Positions 40,985 through 50,114 of a stretch of DNA of 64,000 bases are shown here, in pieces. Under the pieces are notes generated by a model. The model had not been told where the DNA came from, ran no database searches, and saw nothing but the letters and a program-made list of their open reading frames with translations. Made by a program: the position numbers and the translations under genes. This DNA is from Methanococcoides alaskense (GTDB lineage Archaea; Halobacteriota; Methanosarcinia; Methanosarcinales; Methanosarcinaceae), in contig NZ_JAVDQI010000002.1 of the NCBI RefSeq assembly GCF_031454185.1, forward strand, positions 1-64,000. Direction: 5' to 3'. Position 1 is the stretch's first letter; every line of letters starts with the position of its first letter.

Positions 40985-42754
40985 ATGCGAATTGCAATAT
41001 TGAATAAGGATAAGTGCCAGCCAAGGCGATGTAGTCACGAATGTGAGAAATATTGCCCTAGGGTCAGGACAGGATACGAAACGATCACGTTCGGAGATGA
41101 TGGTAAAGCCATTATATCTGAGGAACTATGTGTCGGTTGTGGTATCTGTGTCAACAAATGTCCTTTTAGCTGTATTATGATAATCGGTCTGCCTGAGGCT
41201 CTTGACAAGCCGACCCACAGGTATGGTCAGAACGGTTTTGCCCTTTATGGATTGCCAACCCCTCAGGTGGGTAAGGTAACCGGTATTCTTGGTCCGAACG
41301 GTATTGGTAAGAGTACTTCAGTACAGATACTCTCAGGTGCCCTTGTTCCAAACTTCGGGGAAGAGACCGGTGACTGGGACACAGTATTGGAACACTATGC
41401 CGGTACTGGAATGTATGACTATTTCAAGAATGTCATCGATGGCAAGATCAAAGTATCCCAGAAACCGCAGTATGTGGATATGATCCCTAAAGCCTTCAAC
41501 GGCAAGACCCGTGATCTTCTTGAAGGTACCGACGAGCGCGGTGTAATGGATGAACTTGTGGAAAAGCTTGACCTAAGTCACATAATCAACCGAAATATCA
41601 GTGAACTCAGTGGCGGAGAATTGCAGAGGGTAGCCATTGCTGCATGTGCAGCAAGGGATGCAGACTTTTACTTCTTTGATGAGATAAGTCCATATCTGGA
41701 TATCTACCAGCGTATCAATTCCTCAAAGCTTATACAGGAGCTGGCAAAGGACAAAGCTGTTCTTGTCGTTGAACACGACCTTGCAATTCTGGACATGCTC
41801 TCTGATGTTGTTCAGATAGCATACGGTATGCCAAGCGGGTATGGTGTGATCACACATCCAAAGGGTGTCAGGATCGCTATCAACCAATATCTCAAAGGTT
41901 ATCTTCCTGAAGAGAACGTACGTGTCAGGCCGGATGCCATTACTTTTGAAATGCATCCTCCCCGTGTTGCAACTGACATTGCCACTCTTCTGGATTACAA
42001 TGCTTTCTCCAAAAAGTACGGTGATGGCTTCTCACTCAAGAGCGATGGCGGTTCTTTAAAAGAAGGTGAAGTGATCGGAATTGTCGGTCCTAATGGTATC
42101 GGTAAATCCACTTTTGTAAAGATCCTTGCAGGAGAGGTTAAACCCGATGAGGGTGACCTGGAATCGGAAGTATCCATCTCCTATAAACCTCAGTACATCA
42201 AAGTGGATTCTTTCATGCAGGTACGACAGTTCTTAAGGAGCATCACCCGCAGATTCGATACCAGCTATTATGAAGCTGAGATAATCAAGCCACTTCAGCT
42301 TGAGACCCTCTTTGATAAAATGCTGAACGATCTGAGTGGCGGTGAGTTGCAGAGGGTTGCCATCGCAGCTTGTCTTTCAAAGGATGCTGATCTGTATATT
42401 CTCGATGAACCAAGTGCGCACCTTGATGTAGAGCAGCGTTCCCTCGCAACGAAGGCTATAAAGAGATTTGCAGAAAATAATGGTAAGACCGCAATGGTCG
42501 TAGACCATGACATCTACATGATCGATATGCTCAGTGAACGCCTGATCGTTTTCGAAGGTGAACCGGCAGTCTTTGGTATAGCACATCCTCCTTCTTCAAT
42601 GCAGGTTGGAATGAACAAATTCCTCTCCGACCTTGGTATAACTTTCAGAAGGGATGAAGAGACCATAAGACCAAGGGTCAATAAAAAAGATTCACGTCTT
42701 GACAGAGAACAGAAAGCAAAAGGCGAATATTATTACTACAAGGTGGATGAGTGA
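40985..42754 (+). CDS. RLI/ABCE1 ribosome recycling ATPase
   Basis: 589 residues. N-terminal iron-sulfur domain with eight Cys (CQPRRCSHECEKYCP; CVGCGICVNKCPFSC), then two ABC cassettes: Walker A GPNGIGKST near residues 103 and 372, signatures LSGGELQRVAIAA in each, Walker B FFDEISPYLD and YILDEPSAHLD, and a hinge. It splits ribosomes after termination with aRF1/Pelota. Single gene followed by a strong terminator. Confidence 0.97.
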   Translation: MRIAILNKDKCQPRRCSHECEKYCPRVRTGYETITFGDDGKAIISEELCVGCGICVNKCPFSCIMIIGLPEALDKPTHRYGQNGFALYGLPTPQVGKVTGILGPNGIGKSTSVQILSGALVPNFGEETGDWDTVLEHYAGTGMYDYFKNVIDGKIKVSQKPQYVDMIPKAFNGKTRDLLEGTDERGVMDELVEKLDLSHIINRNISELSGGELQRVAIAACAARDADFYFFDEISPYLDIYQRINSSKLIQELAKDKAVLVVEHDLAILDMLSDVVQIAYGMPSGYGVITHPKGVRIAINQYLKGYLPEENVRVRPDAITFEMHPPRVATDIATLLDYNAFSKKYGDGFSLKSDGGSLKEGEVIGIVGPNGIGKSTFVKILAGEVKPDEGDLESEVSISYKPQYIKVDSFMQVRQFLRSITRRFDTSYYEAEIIKPLQLETLFDKMLNDLSGGELQRVAIAACLSKDADLYILDEPSAHLDVEQRSLATKAIKRFAENNGKTAMVVDHDIYMIDMLSERLIVFEGEPAVFGIAHPPSSMQVGMNKFLSDLGITFRRDEETIRPRVNKKDSRLDREQKAKGEYYYYKVDE

Positions 42755-42775
42755 ATATCTCATCCTTTTTATTTT
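42745..42775 (+). terminator. Terminator folded around the RLI stop codon
   Basis: GGATGAG (42745-42751) pairs with CTCATCC (42759-42765). The TGA stop (42752-42754) begins the seven-base loop. The tract TTTTTATTTTC follows. A clear intrinsic terminator. Confidence 0.8.
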
Positions 42776-42785
42776 CATTATTTAA

Positions 42786-43070
42786 TTATTTTTTTTTCCT
42801 CGAAAGGTACCATGTAAGGAATTCGGTATAGAGTATTATGCCGATTATCGTGGACCACGTGAACAATAGCAGATGATAATTGTTGATCGGCACGATCCCT
42901 CCTGCAAGACGTACATGTTCGTGGTTCAAAAACTCAATGGCTGCATTAGGGATGACCAGCATGATTGCCAGTGGAATTCCAAGAAGTACGACACCCGCTA
43001 TCAAAGAAGAGTAGTTAACGAGCAGGTATAGTACAATGGCGGAAAGAAGCCCGAATATTATAACTGCCAA
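42786..43070 (-). CDS. Small membrane protein, about 94 residues
   Basis: Three hydrophobic segments (VIIFGLLSAIVLYLLVNYSS, IAGVVLLGIPLAIMLVIPNAA, LLLFTWSTIIGIILYTEFL) separated by short loops, ending in basic KKK. No family recognised. The start is not well defined: TTG at 43070 has GGAG upstream; ATT or further upstream codons cannot be excluded. It lies 65 bases after the large secreted protein and may be co-transcribed. Confidence 0.5.
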   Translation of the reverse strand: MAVIIFGLLSAIVLYLLVNYSSLIAGVVLLGIPLAIMLVIPNAAIEFLNHEHVRLAGGIVPINNYHLLLFTWSTIIGIILYTEFLTWYLSRKKK

Positions 43071-43135
43071 TGCTACTCCAATGATGTCCGTTCAAACCCT
43101 CTCCTTTCTTCTTTGGATCTCATTAATAAATGGCT

Positions 43136-44941
43136 TCATCGTATCCTTTTCCTTTGATCTGATTGTTTTCTGCTAATATATAAATATGCAATAAATGGTA
43201 TGGTGGAAAGCACACCCAGAATTGTGATGAATGAGGATAACAGGAAGAATATTCTTCCTTTCATTGTAAGTGGTTGGTAATTAACTTCCTCATCTTTGCT
43301 ATCATCATCGATCGGTTCAGCTGAATATGTATATAATCTGATCGTGTTTGATTCAAACGTTCCCTGTGTACCACTTTCATCGTCAAATGTTACTTTTGTG
43401 GAAGGTAGTTCATAGATCGCTTCTTCCTTTGCAACCATTGTATAGACGATCCGTTCTTCTTCACCTACGCCAATATACCCTACCCAGTTTTTCTGTCCGC
43501 TGACAAATTCAAATCCTTTCGGGATGTTCTCTGTATAGGATACGGTCGCATCTCTGGTGCCGATGTTACGTATGTTTATGATGACATCTACTTCTTCACC
43601 TGTCTGGATATCGGTCGAACTGACCGCCTTTTCAACTTCCAGCAGTGTACCACTAGTAACGATCGTGCTACTCTTTCCTGAATCCACGCTATATGTCTCT
43701 CCCTGTGAATACCAGTTTGCAACGGCTGGCATCATCTTAAAGGTGCCGGCAGCAGTGGGTATGGCACTGTATGTTATCGCTTTTGACTTTTCGGAATCGA
43801 TAAATAAATTCCATTGGGTAGAAGCTATGTCCACAGGCATGAATGAAGGAGGTATCGGATCATTCACAGTTACTTCATGTCCAATGCTGGCATTGTTGTG
43901 TATAACTAGGGTAAAAATTATCTCCGGATCATCTATTCCTTCTTGTAGCTGGCTGGCATCATATGATCTTGAGATCGCTATATATGGGTCGACAAAGGTA
44001 ACTGCGCTTGCTGATGTCTGGTAGCTGTTTCCTTTGTAATCATATCCTTCAACGATAACACTTATTTCGAGATCTTCTCCGATGGGTGTTTCCGGGAGCT
44101 TGAGGGTGACCGGGATGCTCTGTCTGTCTGAAGTGTCCAGTATCGGTACCTCTAAGCTGTCAAAATCTACCTGTGCATTAATTGCGGAAGGTGTGATCGT
44201 AATTCCTCTGGCAGGTATGGTTCCCTCATTTTTTATAAGAATGTTAAAGACAGGTTCTTCATTTGGAAAGTATCTATCCTCAATATCCTGTATCTCAAGG
44301 GCAAGTACCGGTTTGCCAGGCTGGTAAGGTAGTATTGTGATCGTCTGTTCTATTTTATCAATGTAGGTTAGACGAATGAGTACTTCATCGAAGTAGCGAT
44401 GATGATTGCCTGTAATGTACTCGTCACCGAGGGTCCTTCCATCCTTTGAGATCTCTATGGATGCAACATCATCGTTAATTTCAACGGCTCCAATGTTGAT
44501 GCCATTCAGGTCATAACTTTCTCCAACTCCGAGAACAATGGTATTTCCAGGTATCCATACAAGCTCGTATTCATGGATGTACATCTCAAGGGATATTCCG
44601 GTCTCATCAATTGAGAGTGTTCTGACCTTGAGATCTTTGTCATAGAGGAACTCATTGTTCAATTCTGCATCTGCAAAGAAAGCTTCTTTGAATTCTCCGT
44701 CAACGTATAGGAGAACGTTCGCTGAATACCCATAGTCTCCTGATCGTATCTCCTGCAGTTTTACAGTGTACTTTTCAGCAGATGCTTTATCATTATTTGA
44801 AAGTTCAAAGACTCCCTGATGGACCCAGATCTCTTCGTACTGGAACTCGAAGGCAGAAGCTGTCGTACACATTAACAAGAGGACCATAATGCCTGCGAGG
44901 AAAGCGCGGTTCAAATGCATCAGGCTTTTTATGTACTTCAT
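43136..44941 (-). CDS. Large secreted protein with CARDB/DUF11-like domains and C-terminal anchor
   Basis: 601 residues. N-terminal signal helix (AFLAGIMVLLLMCTTASA) and a C-terminal membrane helix (IFFLLSSFITILGVLSTIPFIAYLYI) with a short basic tail. Between them lie an N-terminal S-layer-like beta-domain (EIWVHQGVFEL...VLLYVDGEFKEAFF) and at least two Ig-like repeats: VFNILIKNEGTIPARGITITP, and VDVIINIRNIGTRDATVSYTE before NIPKGFEF, the second being a DUF11-type pattern. No sorting signal of PGF-CTERM type. ATG 44941 precedes the signal helix; the frame runs upstream to 45001. Cell-surface location inferred. Confidence 0.75.
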   Translation of the reverse strand: MKYIKSLMHLNRAFLAGIMVLLLMCTTASAFEFQYEEIWVHQGVFELSNNDKASAEKYTVKLQEIRSGDYGYSANVLLYVDGEFKEAFFADAELNNEFLYDKDLKVRTLSIDETGISLEMYIHEYELVWIPGNTIVLGVGESYDLNGINIGAVEINDDVASIEISKDGRTLGDEYITGNHHRYFDEVLIRLTYIDKIEQTITILPYQPGKPVLALEIQDIEDRYFPNEEPVFNILIKNEGTIPARGITITPSAINAQVDFDSLEVPILDTSDRQSIPVTLKLPETPIGEDLEISVIVEGYDYKGNSYQTSASAVTFVDPYIAISRSYDASQLQEGIDDPEIIFTLVIHNNASIGHEVTVNDPIPPSFMPVDIASTQWNLFIDSEKSKAITYSAIPTAAGTFKMMPAVANWYSQGETYSVDSGKSSTIVTSGTLLEVEKAVSSTDIQTGEEVDVIINIRNIGTRDATVSYTENIPKGFEFVSGQKNWVGYIGVGEEERIVYTMVAKEEAIYELPSTKVTFDDESGTQGTFESNTIRLYTYSAEPIDDDSKDEEVNYQPLTMKGRIFFLLSSFITILGVLSTIPFIAYLYISRKQSDQRKRIR

Positions 44942-45040
44942 ACCGTTTAAATATGCCGTTTTTATTCCTATACTTTTATACTGGTTTGCCTGTTTTATCA
45001 TTCAATAACATTTAATTATAGAACATTCATTACGTAAACT

Positions 45041-45862
45041 ATGCTAACAAAAAGGATAATACCTTGTCTCGATGTCACTCTTGATGCATCAGGTGGGACC
45101 GTGGTCAAGGGCGTTGAATTCGTTGACCTGAAAAAAGCAGGTGACCCTGTGGACCTTGCGAAGCGCTATAATGAGCAGGGTGCAGATGAGCTTGTCTTCC
45201 TTGATATCACAGCTTCTCACGAAGGCCGTTCCACAATGATAGATGTCATCGAGCGGACCGCCGATGAGGTATTCATTCCTCTGACGGTCGGCGGAGGTAT
45301 CAATTCTGTCGAGGATGTCAGGCAGATCCTCCGGGCAGGTGCTGACAAGGTATCTGTCAATACAGCAGCAGTGAAGAATCCGGAATTAATTCGCGAGGCT
45401 TCTACTATCTTCGGTTCACAATGTATTGTAACAGCTATCGATTGCAGGCGTAACCTCGATGTCGAGAACAATCAGGACAAGACAATACTTGAGCTTGAGG
45501 ATGGTACTCTTGCATGGTATGAAGTTGTTATTTATGGTGGCAGAGAACCTACCGGACTGGATACTGTCCAGTGGGCGAAGAAGGTGGAAGGGCTCGGTTC
45601 AGGCGAGATCCTTCTAACAAGTATGAACCGTGACGGCACTTATGATGGTTTTGATATTCCTATCACAAAGAAGCTCTCAGAAGAGCTTGATATTCCTATA
45701 ATAGCTTCCGGTGGCGTGGGTAATCCTGAACACATGTACAAGGGATTCGTTGACGGCAAAGCCGATGCAGGACTTGCTGCAAGTATCTTCCACTTCGGAG
45801 AATATACTGTGCGCGATGTAAAGGAAGCCCTCAAGGCAAAGAACATTCCAGTGCGCCTTTAA
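45041..45862 (+). CDS. hisF: Imidazole glycerol phosphate synthase, cyclase subunit
   Basis: Partner of HisH. 273 residues (betaalpha)8 barrel. Catalytic Asp11 in IPCLDVTLDASGG and Asp134 in VTAIDCRRN; phosphate-binding VGGGINSVED and IASGGVGNPEHM. Note that archaeal HisF normally ends near residue 270. It is followed 17 bases later by a MazG-like gene. Leader is short and AT-rich. Confidence 0.97.
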   Translation: MLTKRIIPCLDVTLDASGGTVVKGVEFVDLKKAGDPVDLAKRYNEQGADELVFLDITASHEGRSTMIDVIERTADEVFIPLTVGGGINSVEDVRQILRAGADKVSVNTAAVKNPELIREASTIFGSQCIVTAIDCRRNLDVENNQDKTILELEDGTLAWYEVVIYGGREPTGLDTVQWAKKVEGLGSGEILLTSMNRDGTYDGFDIPITKKLSEELDIPIIASGGVGNPEHMYKGFVDGKADAGLAASIFHFGEYTVRDVKEALKAKNIPVRL

Positions 45863-45879
45863 TTTCAGGGGACAATATC

Positions 45880-46167
45880 ATGGAAATATCCGAATTTCAG
45901 AAATTCATGTATGACCTTTATGCTCATAACGACAAACGCAGGGGTGGACCTGCCACTACACTCTGGTTGGTCGAAGAGGTCGGAGAGCTCGCAGAGGCTA
46001 TTCGAAGGAATGATATGGAGAATCTAAGGGAAGAGCTTGCTGACTGTTTTGCGTGGATCGGAGCATTGGCGAATCTCTATGACATTGATCTTGAAAAAGC
46101 ATTTCTTGAAAAATATCCGCTCGTATGCCCGACCTGCAGGAAGAATCCGTGTATATGTACTGATTGA
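45880..46167 (+). CDS. MazG-like nucleotide pyrophosphohydrolase
   Basis: 95 residues of the all-alpha NTP pyrophosphatase superfamily. The metal motif reads EEVGELAEAIRRND...EELADCFAWIGALANLYDID, giving E-x2-E and E-x3-D positions. The C-terminus adds CPTCRKNPCIC, four Cys that may bind zinc. Likely house-cleaning of noncanonical nucleotides; alternatively it may supply the HisE (phosphoribosyl-ATP pyrophosphatase) step since it follows hisF and HisE belongs to the same fold, though the sequence is MazG-like. Co-transcription with hisF is likely. Confidence 0.83.
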   Translation: MEISEFQKFMYDLYAHNDKRRGGPATTLWLVEEVGELAEAIRRNDMENLREELADCFAWIGALANLYDIDLEKAFLEKYPLVCPTCRKNPCICTD

Positions 46168-46347
46168 TATTTGAGACCTATTTTTTAGGTCTGTCTTATT
46201 TTCTTATTTATTTTTGTCCTTCTTTTTCCTCCTTTTATTTTTTAGATCAAAATTCCTCTATATACATTGAAAACAAAAACATGATATGTAAAAATAATGG
46301 AGGAAGTTATTTATGCAATCTTTCTTCTATATCATTGGTGAATATTT

Positions 46348-47298
46348 ATGGATAAATCCCAAAAAATAGTGGGATGTGCATTACTATTACTTGTTATGTT
46401 CGCATCAGTGATGTCCGCTGGCTGTCTTCGGGATTTTGAAGATAATAGCCAGCTTGAGATCTCAAACGTGGATATCTCTTCAGAAAAAATAAGAAGTAGC
46501 TATGTAGATCTCAATATTACGACCGAAATTAAGAGTAATTTCGCAGATAGTGACAATATATCCCTTCTTCTGAAGGTGTATGATAAAGAAACTGGTTTTC
46601 TTGATATGCAGAGAGAGGTTTTTATAGGCTCTTTGGAAAATGGTGAAACGGTATTCACTCCCATAGATATCTCAGTTTTGAAAGAAGGTGGTTATCGAAT
46701 GGAAGTACAGCTTCTTGAAGATGACCAGCTAAAAAGGTCTCGTCGTTTGGATATCTCAAATCTGGATTCTTTAACTCCCGATGTGGCTGATATTGGGATC
46801 GAGATCGGAGATGTTGATTTTATCGTAAAGGGTGTTGTCGATAACAAGGTTGAGCTGCAGGCGGACATCTATCTTTCAAATGAAGGAAGAGCTCTGAGTG
46901 ATGATTACAGAGTACTCATCAAGGCACGGGAAATGGATGCCAGCCTGCTTGCGGATAAAGTTTGGACAACTACTGGTTCTATCCTTCCTGAGACAACAAA
47001 GATCGTTTCAGTGGGTCTGACAGTTCCTAAAGATTACAATTACATTGTTGATGTGATCATCTGGGGCAATGATACTATTATAAAGCGTGGTGAGAGTGAA
47101 ATCCAGCTAAGTCCTGAAACCGTTCTTGAAAAGGACACGGTTGTTCAGAAAAGAGTGATCAATGCAGAGGACTTTGAGGAACGGTTCGTAGATGAAGATT
47201 CCGAGGAGTCTCCTAAATCTGAAACTCCCGGTTTTACCATATTGTTCGCGCTTGCTTCGATATTAGGTGTTGCATTCATACATAGGAGGAGATTATAA
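46348..47298 (+). CDS. Lipobox and PGF-CTERM secreted protein
   Basis: 316 residues. N-terminal signal helix ending MSAGCLRD, a lipobox-like site. The C-terminus has ETPGF followed by a hydrophobic helix and RRRL: this is a PGF-CTERM archaeosortase sorting signal. Two Ig-like regions lie between (LEISNVDISSEKIRSSYVDL; VELQADIYLSNEGRALSDDY). It is presumed to be processed by archaeosortase A and lipid-anchored. Two anchors on one protein are possible but worth checking. GGTGA precedes ATG 46348. Its stop overlaps the next start. Confidence 0.85.
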   Translation: MDKSQKIVGCALLLLVMFASVMSAGCLRDFEDNSQLEISNVDISSEKIRSSYVDLNITTEIKSNFADSDNISLLLKVYDKETGFLDMQREVFIGSLENGETVFTPIDISVLKEGGYRMEVQLLEDDQLKRSRRLDISNLDSLTPDVADIGIEIGDVDFIVKGVVDNKVELQADIYLSNEGRALSDDYRVLIKAREMDASLLADKVWTTTGSILPETTKIVSVGLTVPKDYNYIVDVIIWGNDTIIKRGESEIQLSPETVLEKDTVVQKRVINAEDFEERFVDEDSEESPKSETPGFTILFALASILGVAFIHRRRL

Positions 47299-47534
47299 TG
47301 GATGAGAATATCCCAAATGAAAAACCAAATACGGAATACTATTTCAGGTTAGGCGTTTTTGGACTTGCAATGATCTTTTTGATCTTGTCAGCATTTCAGC
47401 TCTATATTTCCATAGAAGGTATCATTTATACCTGGTTTGAGCATCAGTATGTTCCGATAGTCAAATCACTGGTAAATCTTGCAGTACTGGGCCTTAGCGT
47501 CTACATAATAAGGCTCTATTTTGTGAACAAATGA
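47298..47534 (+). CDS. Small membrane protein, 78 residues
   Basis: Two hydrophobic segments (RLGVFGLAMIFLILSAFQLYISI and VKSLVNLAVLGLSVYIIRLYF) flanking a polar loop; acidic start MDENIPNEKPN. No family recognised. The ATG overlaps the TAA of the PGF-CTERM gene (TAATG), so translation is coupled, and a role together with that surface protein is likely. A terminator follows directly. Confidence 0.65.
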   Translation: MDENIPNEKPNTEYYFRLGVFGLAMIFLILSAFQLYISIEGIIYTWFEHQYVPIVKSLVNLAVLGLSVYIIRLYFVNK

Positions 47535-47557
47535 GTGAGTTCTTCTCCCTCATTTTT
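47529..47557 (+). terminator. Terminator at the end of the PGF-CTERM operon
   Basis: AAATGAG (47529-47535) pairs with CTCATTT (47549-47555), followed by TT and a weak T stretch. The TGA stop (47532-47534) lies in the 5' arm. The stem is moderate. Confidence 0.5.
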
Positions 47558-47681
47558 CAATTTCCATCCTTCTGTTCTTTGTGCTTTGCCTTGTCTAATC
47601 ACGCTTATATATGTTCAGTTGTTTGATATCAGGTATATAAGTCTTGATCATTGAAACTTTATCGGATATGCTGTGGATACA

Positions 47682-50114
47682 ATGAACGAAAAACCTGAAC
47701 TTTTGGCTCCAGCAGGAACATGGGACTCCTTTGTGGCTGCTGTAGAGAACGGGGCTGATGCTGTCTATCTCGGAGCGAAGGCGCTGGGTGCGAGGGCTTT
47801 TGCCGGAAATTTCACTCTTGAAGAGATAGGCGAGGCTGTGGATTATGCCCATCTTCGTGGTGTCAAGGTCTTTGTGACCGTCAATACCCTTGTTAAAGAT
47901 ATGCAGATGAAAAAAGCAGCGGATATGTTGTGCTTCCTTAGTGAATGCGGGGCTGATGCTGTCATTGTTCAGGATATCGGTCTGCTTCATCTGGCAAAGG
48001 ATATCGTTCCTGATCTACCCATACACGCAAGCACACAGATGACCGTTCACAATAGTGAGGGTGTTCTTTTTCTTGAAGAGCTTGGTGTCAAGAGGGTAGT
48101 ACTTGCAAGGGAGATGTCGATCGATGAGATCAGGCAGGTAAGGCAAAAGACCAACGTTGAGCTTGAAACTTTCATTCATGGTGCTCTTTGCATATCCTAT
48201 TCAGGACAGTGCCTTTTGAGCAGTGTCATTGGGGGCAGGAGTGGAAACCGCGGGCAATGTGCCCAGCCCTGCAGAAAATCCTATGAGCTGCTGGGGTATG
48301 AGGGTGCTGTGAGCACAGAAGGTCCTTATCTTTTAAGTCCCAGGGACCTGAACAGCACGGACGTTCTTCCTAAGCTTATTGAAGCGGGCGTTTCTTCTTT
48401 CAAGATCGAAGGGCGAATGAAAAGACCCGAATACGTTGCGGGTGTCGTTGGCATATACAGGACATTGATAGATCGTTATTTTGATGATCCGGAATCATAT
48501 TTTGTCTCTCCGGACGAGTCGCTTGTGCTTGAACAGCTTTTCAATAGGGAATTCACTGATGCTTATTTGAAAGGCTCCAGTATCGGTATGATGAGCCGGG
48601 AACAGCCATACAGTCGTGGATTGGTTGCAGGCAGTGTCATGGGCTACAATGAAGAGGATAGGCGTATAATTGCGAAGCTTTCCGCAAAACTGGAGCTTGG
48701 AGATGGTATTGGTCTCGAGGGTATGGAAGGTGCAGGAGAGAACATCACTCAAATGGCCATGGACGGGGAGCAGGTAACTTCAGCTCAGGCAGGGGATGTT
48801 GTAGAGATATCATTTGGAAGGGAACTTCCTGAAGGTTCAATGATCTTCAGGACGATGGACAGGGCTCTTATGGACTCTCTCAAACGTACGTTCACATCAT
48901 CAAAACCTGTCAGGAAGGTTCCAGTAAATATTAAAGCAGATGTGGTTGCAGGCTCGAGCATTGCCCTTGAAATGGAAGATGGGGATGGTAACCATGTTTC
49001 TGTTCTCTCGGATTATGTGGTCGAGGTTGCACAAAAGAGACCTACAGATAAAGAGCAGATAGATAAACAGCTTCTAAAACTGGGAAATTCCGTTTTCGAG
49101 GCTTCCTCGATCGATGTGAACATTACCGGCGAGGTGTTCATTCCCATAAAACAGCTCAATGATGTGAGAAACAATGCTGTTTCCCTTCTGGGTGCTGCAA
49201 GGATGGAGAAATGGCATCGCTCGGAGCATGGCAAATGTGTTTTGCCTGATGTGCCCTGTGAGGAGAAGAGCTCTGAAAAGCCGTTGCTCGTTGTTAGTGT
49301 TGACACTCTCAAGAGGCTGAATGCAGCTATTGAGGGCGGTGCTGATGTTCTTTATGTCGGAGGGGAATTCTTCAGGGGACGTAAGTATATCGATCTGGAA
49401 GAAGCGGTCACCATCTGCAAGGATAATGGTCGCAGGGTTTATGTGAACAGTTCCAGGATAGTGTCGGAAGACGATATGGGTGCTGTGAGGGAACTGTTCG
49501 GAATGGCAAAGAAGCTTGAAGTCGATGGCGTTGTCGTTTCCAATTATGGTACCTATCATCTTGCCATGGGCCTTGGTCTTCCTGTGGTTGCGGACAGTCC
49601 CATGAATGTCTTTAATGTAAGGTCTTATGCTGCCATGAAGAAGCTTGGTGCGGCTTCGGTGGTCCTGTCTCCTGAGATGTCGATCGCACAGGTCGAAGAG
49701 GTCGCAGAATGCGGTCCTGTGGAATGTATCGTGCATGGTCGCCAGGATGTCATGGTTTCACGCTATTGTATGCTTGGTGATCTTTTCGGGAAGAAGGATG
49801 GATGCATTAAGGTCTGTGAAGAAGAGGATTTCGAACTGGTCGATGAGATGGGTTATTATTTCCCTTTGCTTGTGGATTCGGATTGCAGGATGCATGTGCT
49901 TAATTCCAGGGAACTTTGTATGCTCGAGAACATGGACATCATCCTTCGGGCAGGGGTTGCAGCTATAAGGATCGAGGCAAGGACAATGGATGTGGATCTG
50001 GTGAAGAAGGTGACCCACCGCTATCGTGGAGTTCTGGACGGTAAAAAGGCCGGTCGCTGTAAGGATATCACAGATGGCTATACTGCAGGGCATTATCTGC
50101 GAGGTGTGGTATGA
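47682..50114 (+). CDS. Peptidase U32 family protein, two-part
   Basis: 810 residues. N-terminal U32 domain: PELLAPAGTWDSFVAAVENG, VYLGAKALGARAFAGNF, ASTQMTVHNSEG, FIHGALCISYSGQCLLSS followed by RSGNRGQCAQPCRKSY with four conserved Cys. A second related half (LVVSVDTLKRLNAAIEGGADVLYVGGE; ADSPMNVFNVRS; VECIVHGRQDVMVSRYC) repeats the barrel. Bacterial relatives include RlhA, which hydroxylates 23S rRNA, and true collagenases; the Cys set fits the RNA-modifying type. ATG 47682 is chosen over GTG 47673. It overlaps the next gene by 4 bases. Confidence 0.9.
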   Translation: MNEKPELLAPAGTWDSFVAAVENGADAVYLGAKALGARAFAGNFTLEEIGEAVDYAHLRGVKVFVTVNTLVKDMQMKKAADMLCFLSECGADAVIVQDIGLLHLAKDIVPDLPIHASTQMTVHNSEGVLFLEELGVKRVVLAREMSIDEIRQVRQKTNVELETFIHGALCISYSGQCLLSSVIGGRSGNRGQCAQPCRKSYELLGYEGAVSTEGPYLLSPRDLNSTDVLPKLIEAGVSSFKIEGRMKRPEYVAGVVGIYRTLIDRYFDDPESYFVSPDESLVLEQLFNREFTDAYLKGSSIGMMSREQPYSRGLVAGSVMGYNEEDRRIIAKLSAKLELGDGIGLEGMEGAGENITQMAMDGEQVTSAQAGDVVEISFGRELPEGSMIFRTMDRALMDSLKRTFTSSKPVRKVPVNIKADVVAGSSIALEMEDGDGNHVSVLSDYVVEVAQKRPTDKEQIDKQLLKLGNSVFEASSIDVNITGEVFIPIKQLNDVRNNAVSLLGAARMEKWHRSEHGKCVLPDVPCEEKSSEKPLLVVSVDTLKRLNAAIEGGADVLYVGGEFFRGRKYIDLEEAVTICKDNGRRVYVNSSRIVSEDDMGAVRELFGMAKKLEVDGVVVSNYGTYHLAMGLGLPVVADSPMNVFNVRSYAAMKKLGAASVVLSPEMSIAQVEEVAECGPVECIVHGRQDVMVSRYCMLGDLFGKKDGCIKVCEEEDFELVDEMGYYFPLLVDSDCRMHVLNSRELCMLENMDIILRAGVAAIRIEARTMDVDLVKKVTHRYRGVLDGKKAGRCKDITDGYTAGHYLRGVV

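Noticed and set aside
41289..41483. Alternative frames within RLI
   Set aside because: Overlaps the conserved ABC cassette; no independent support.
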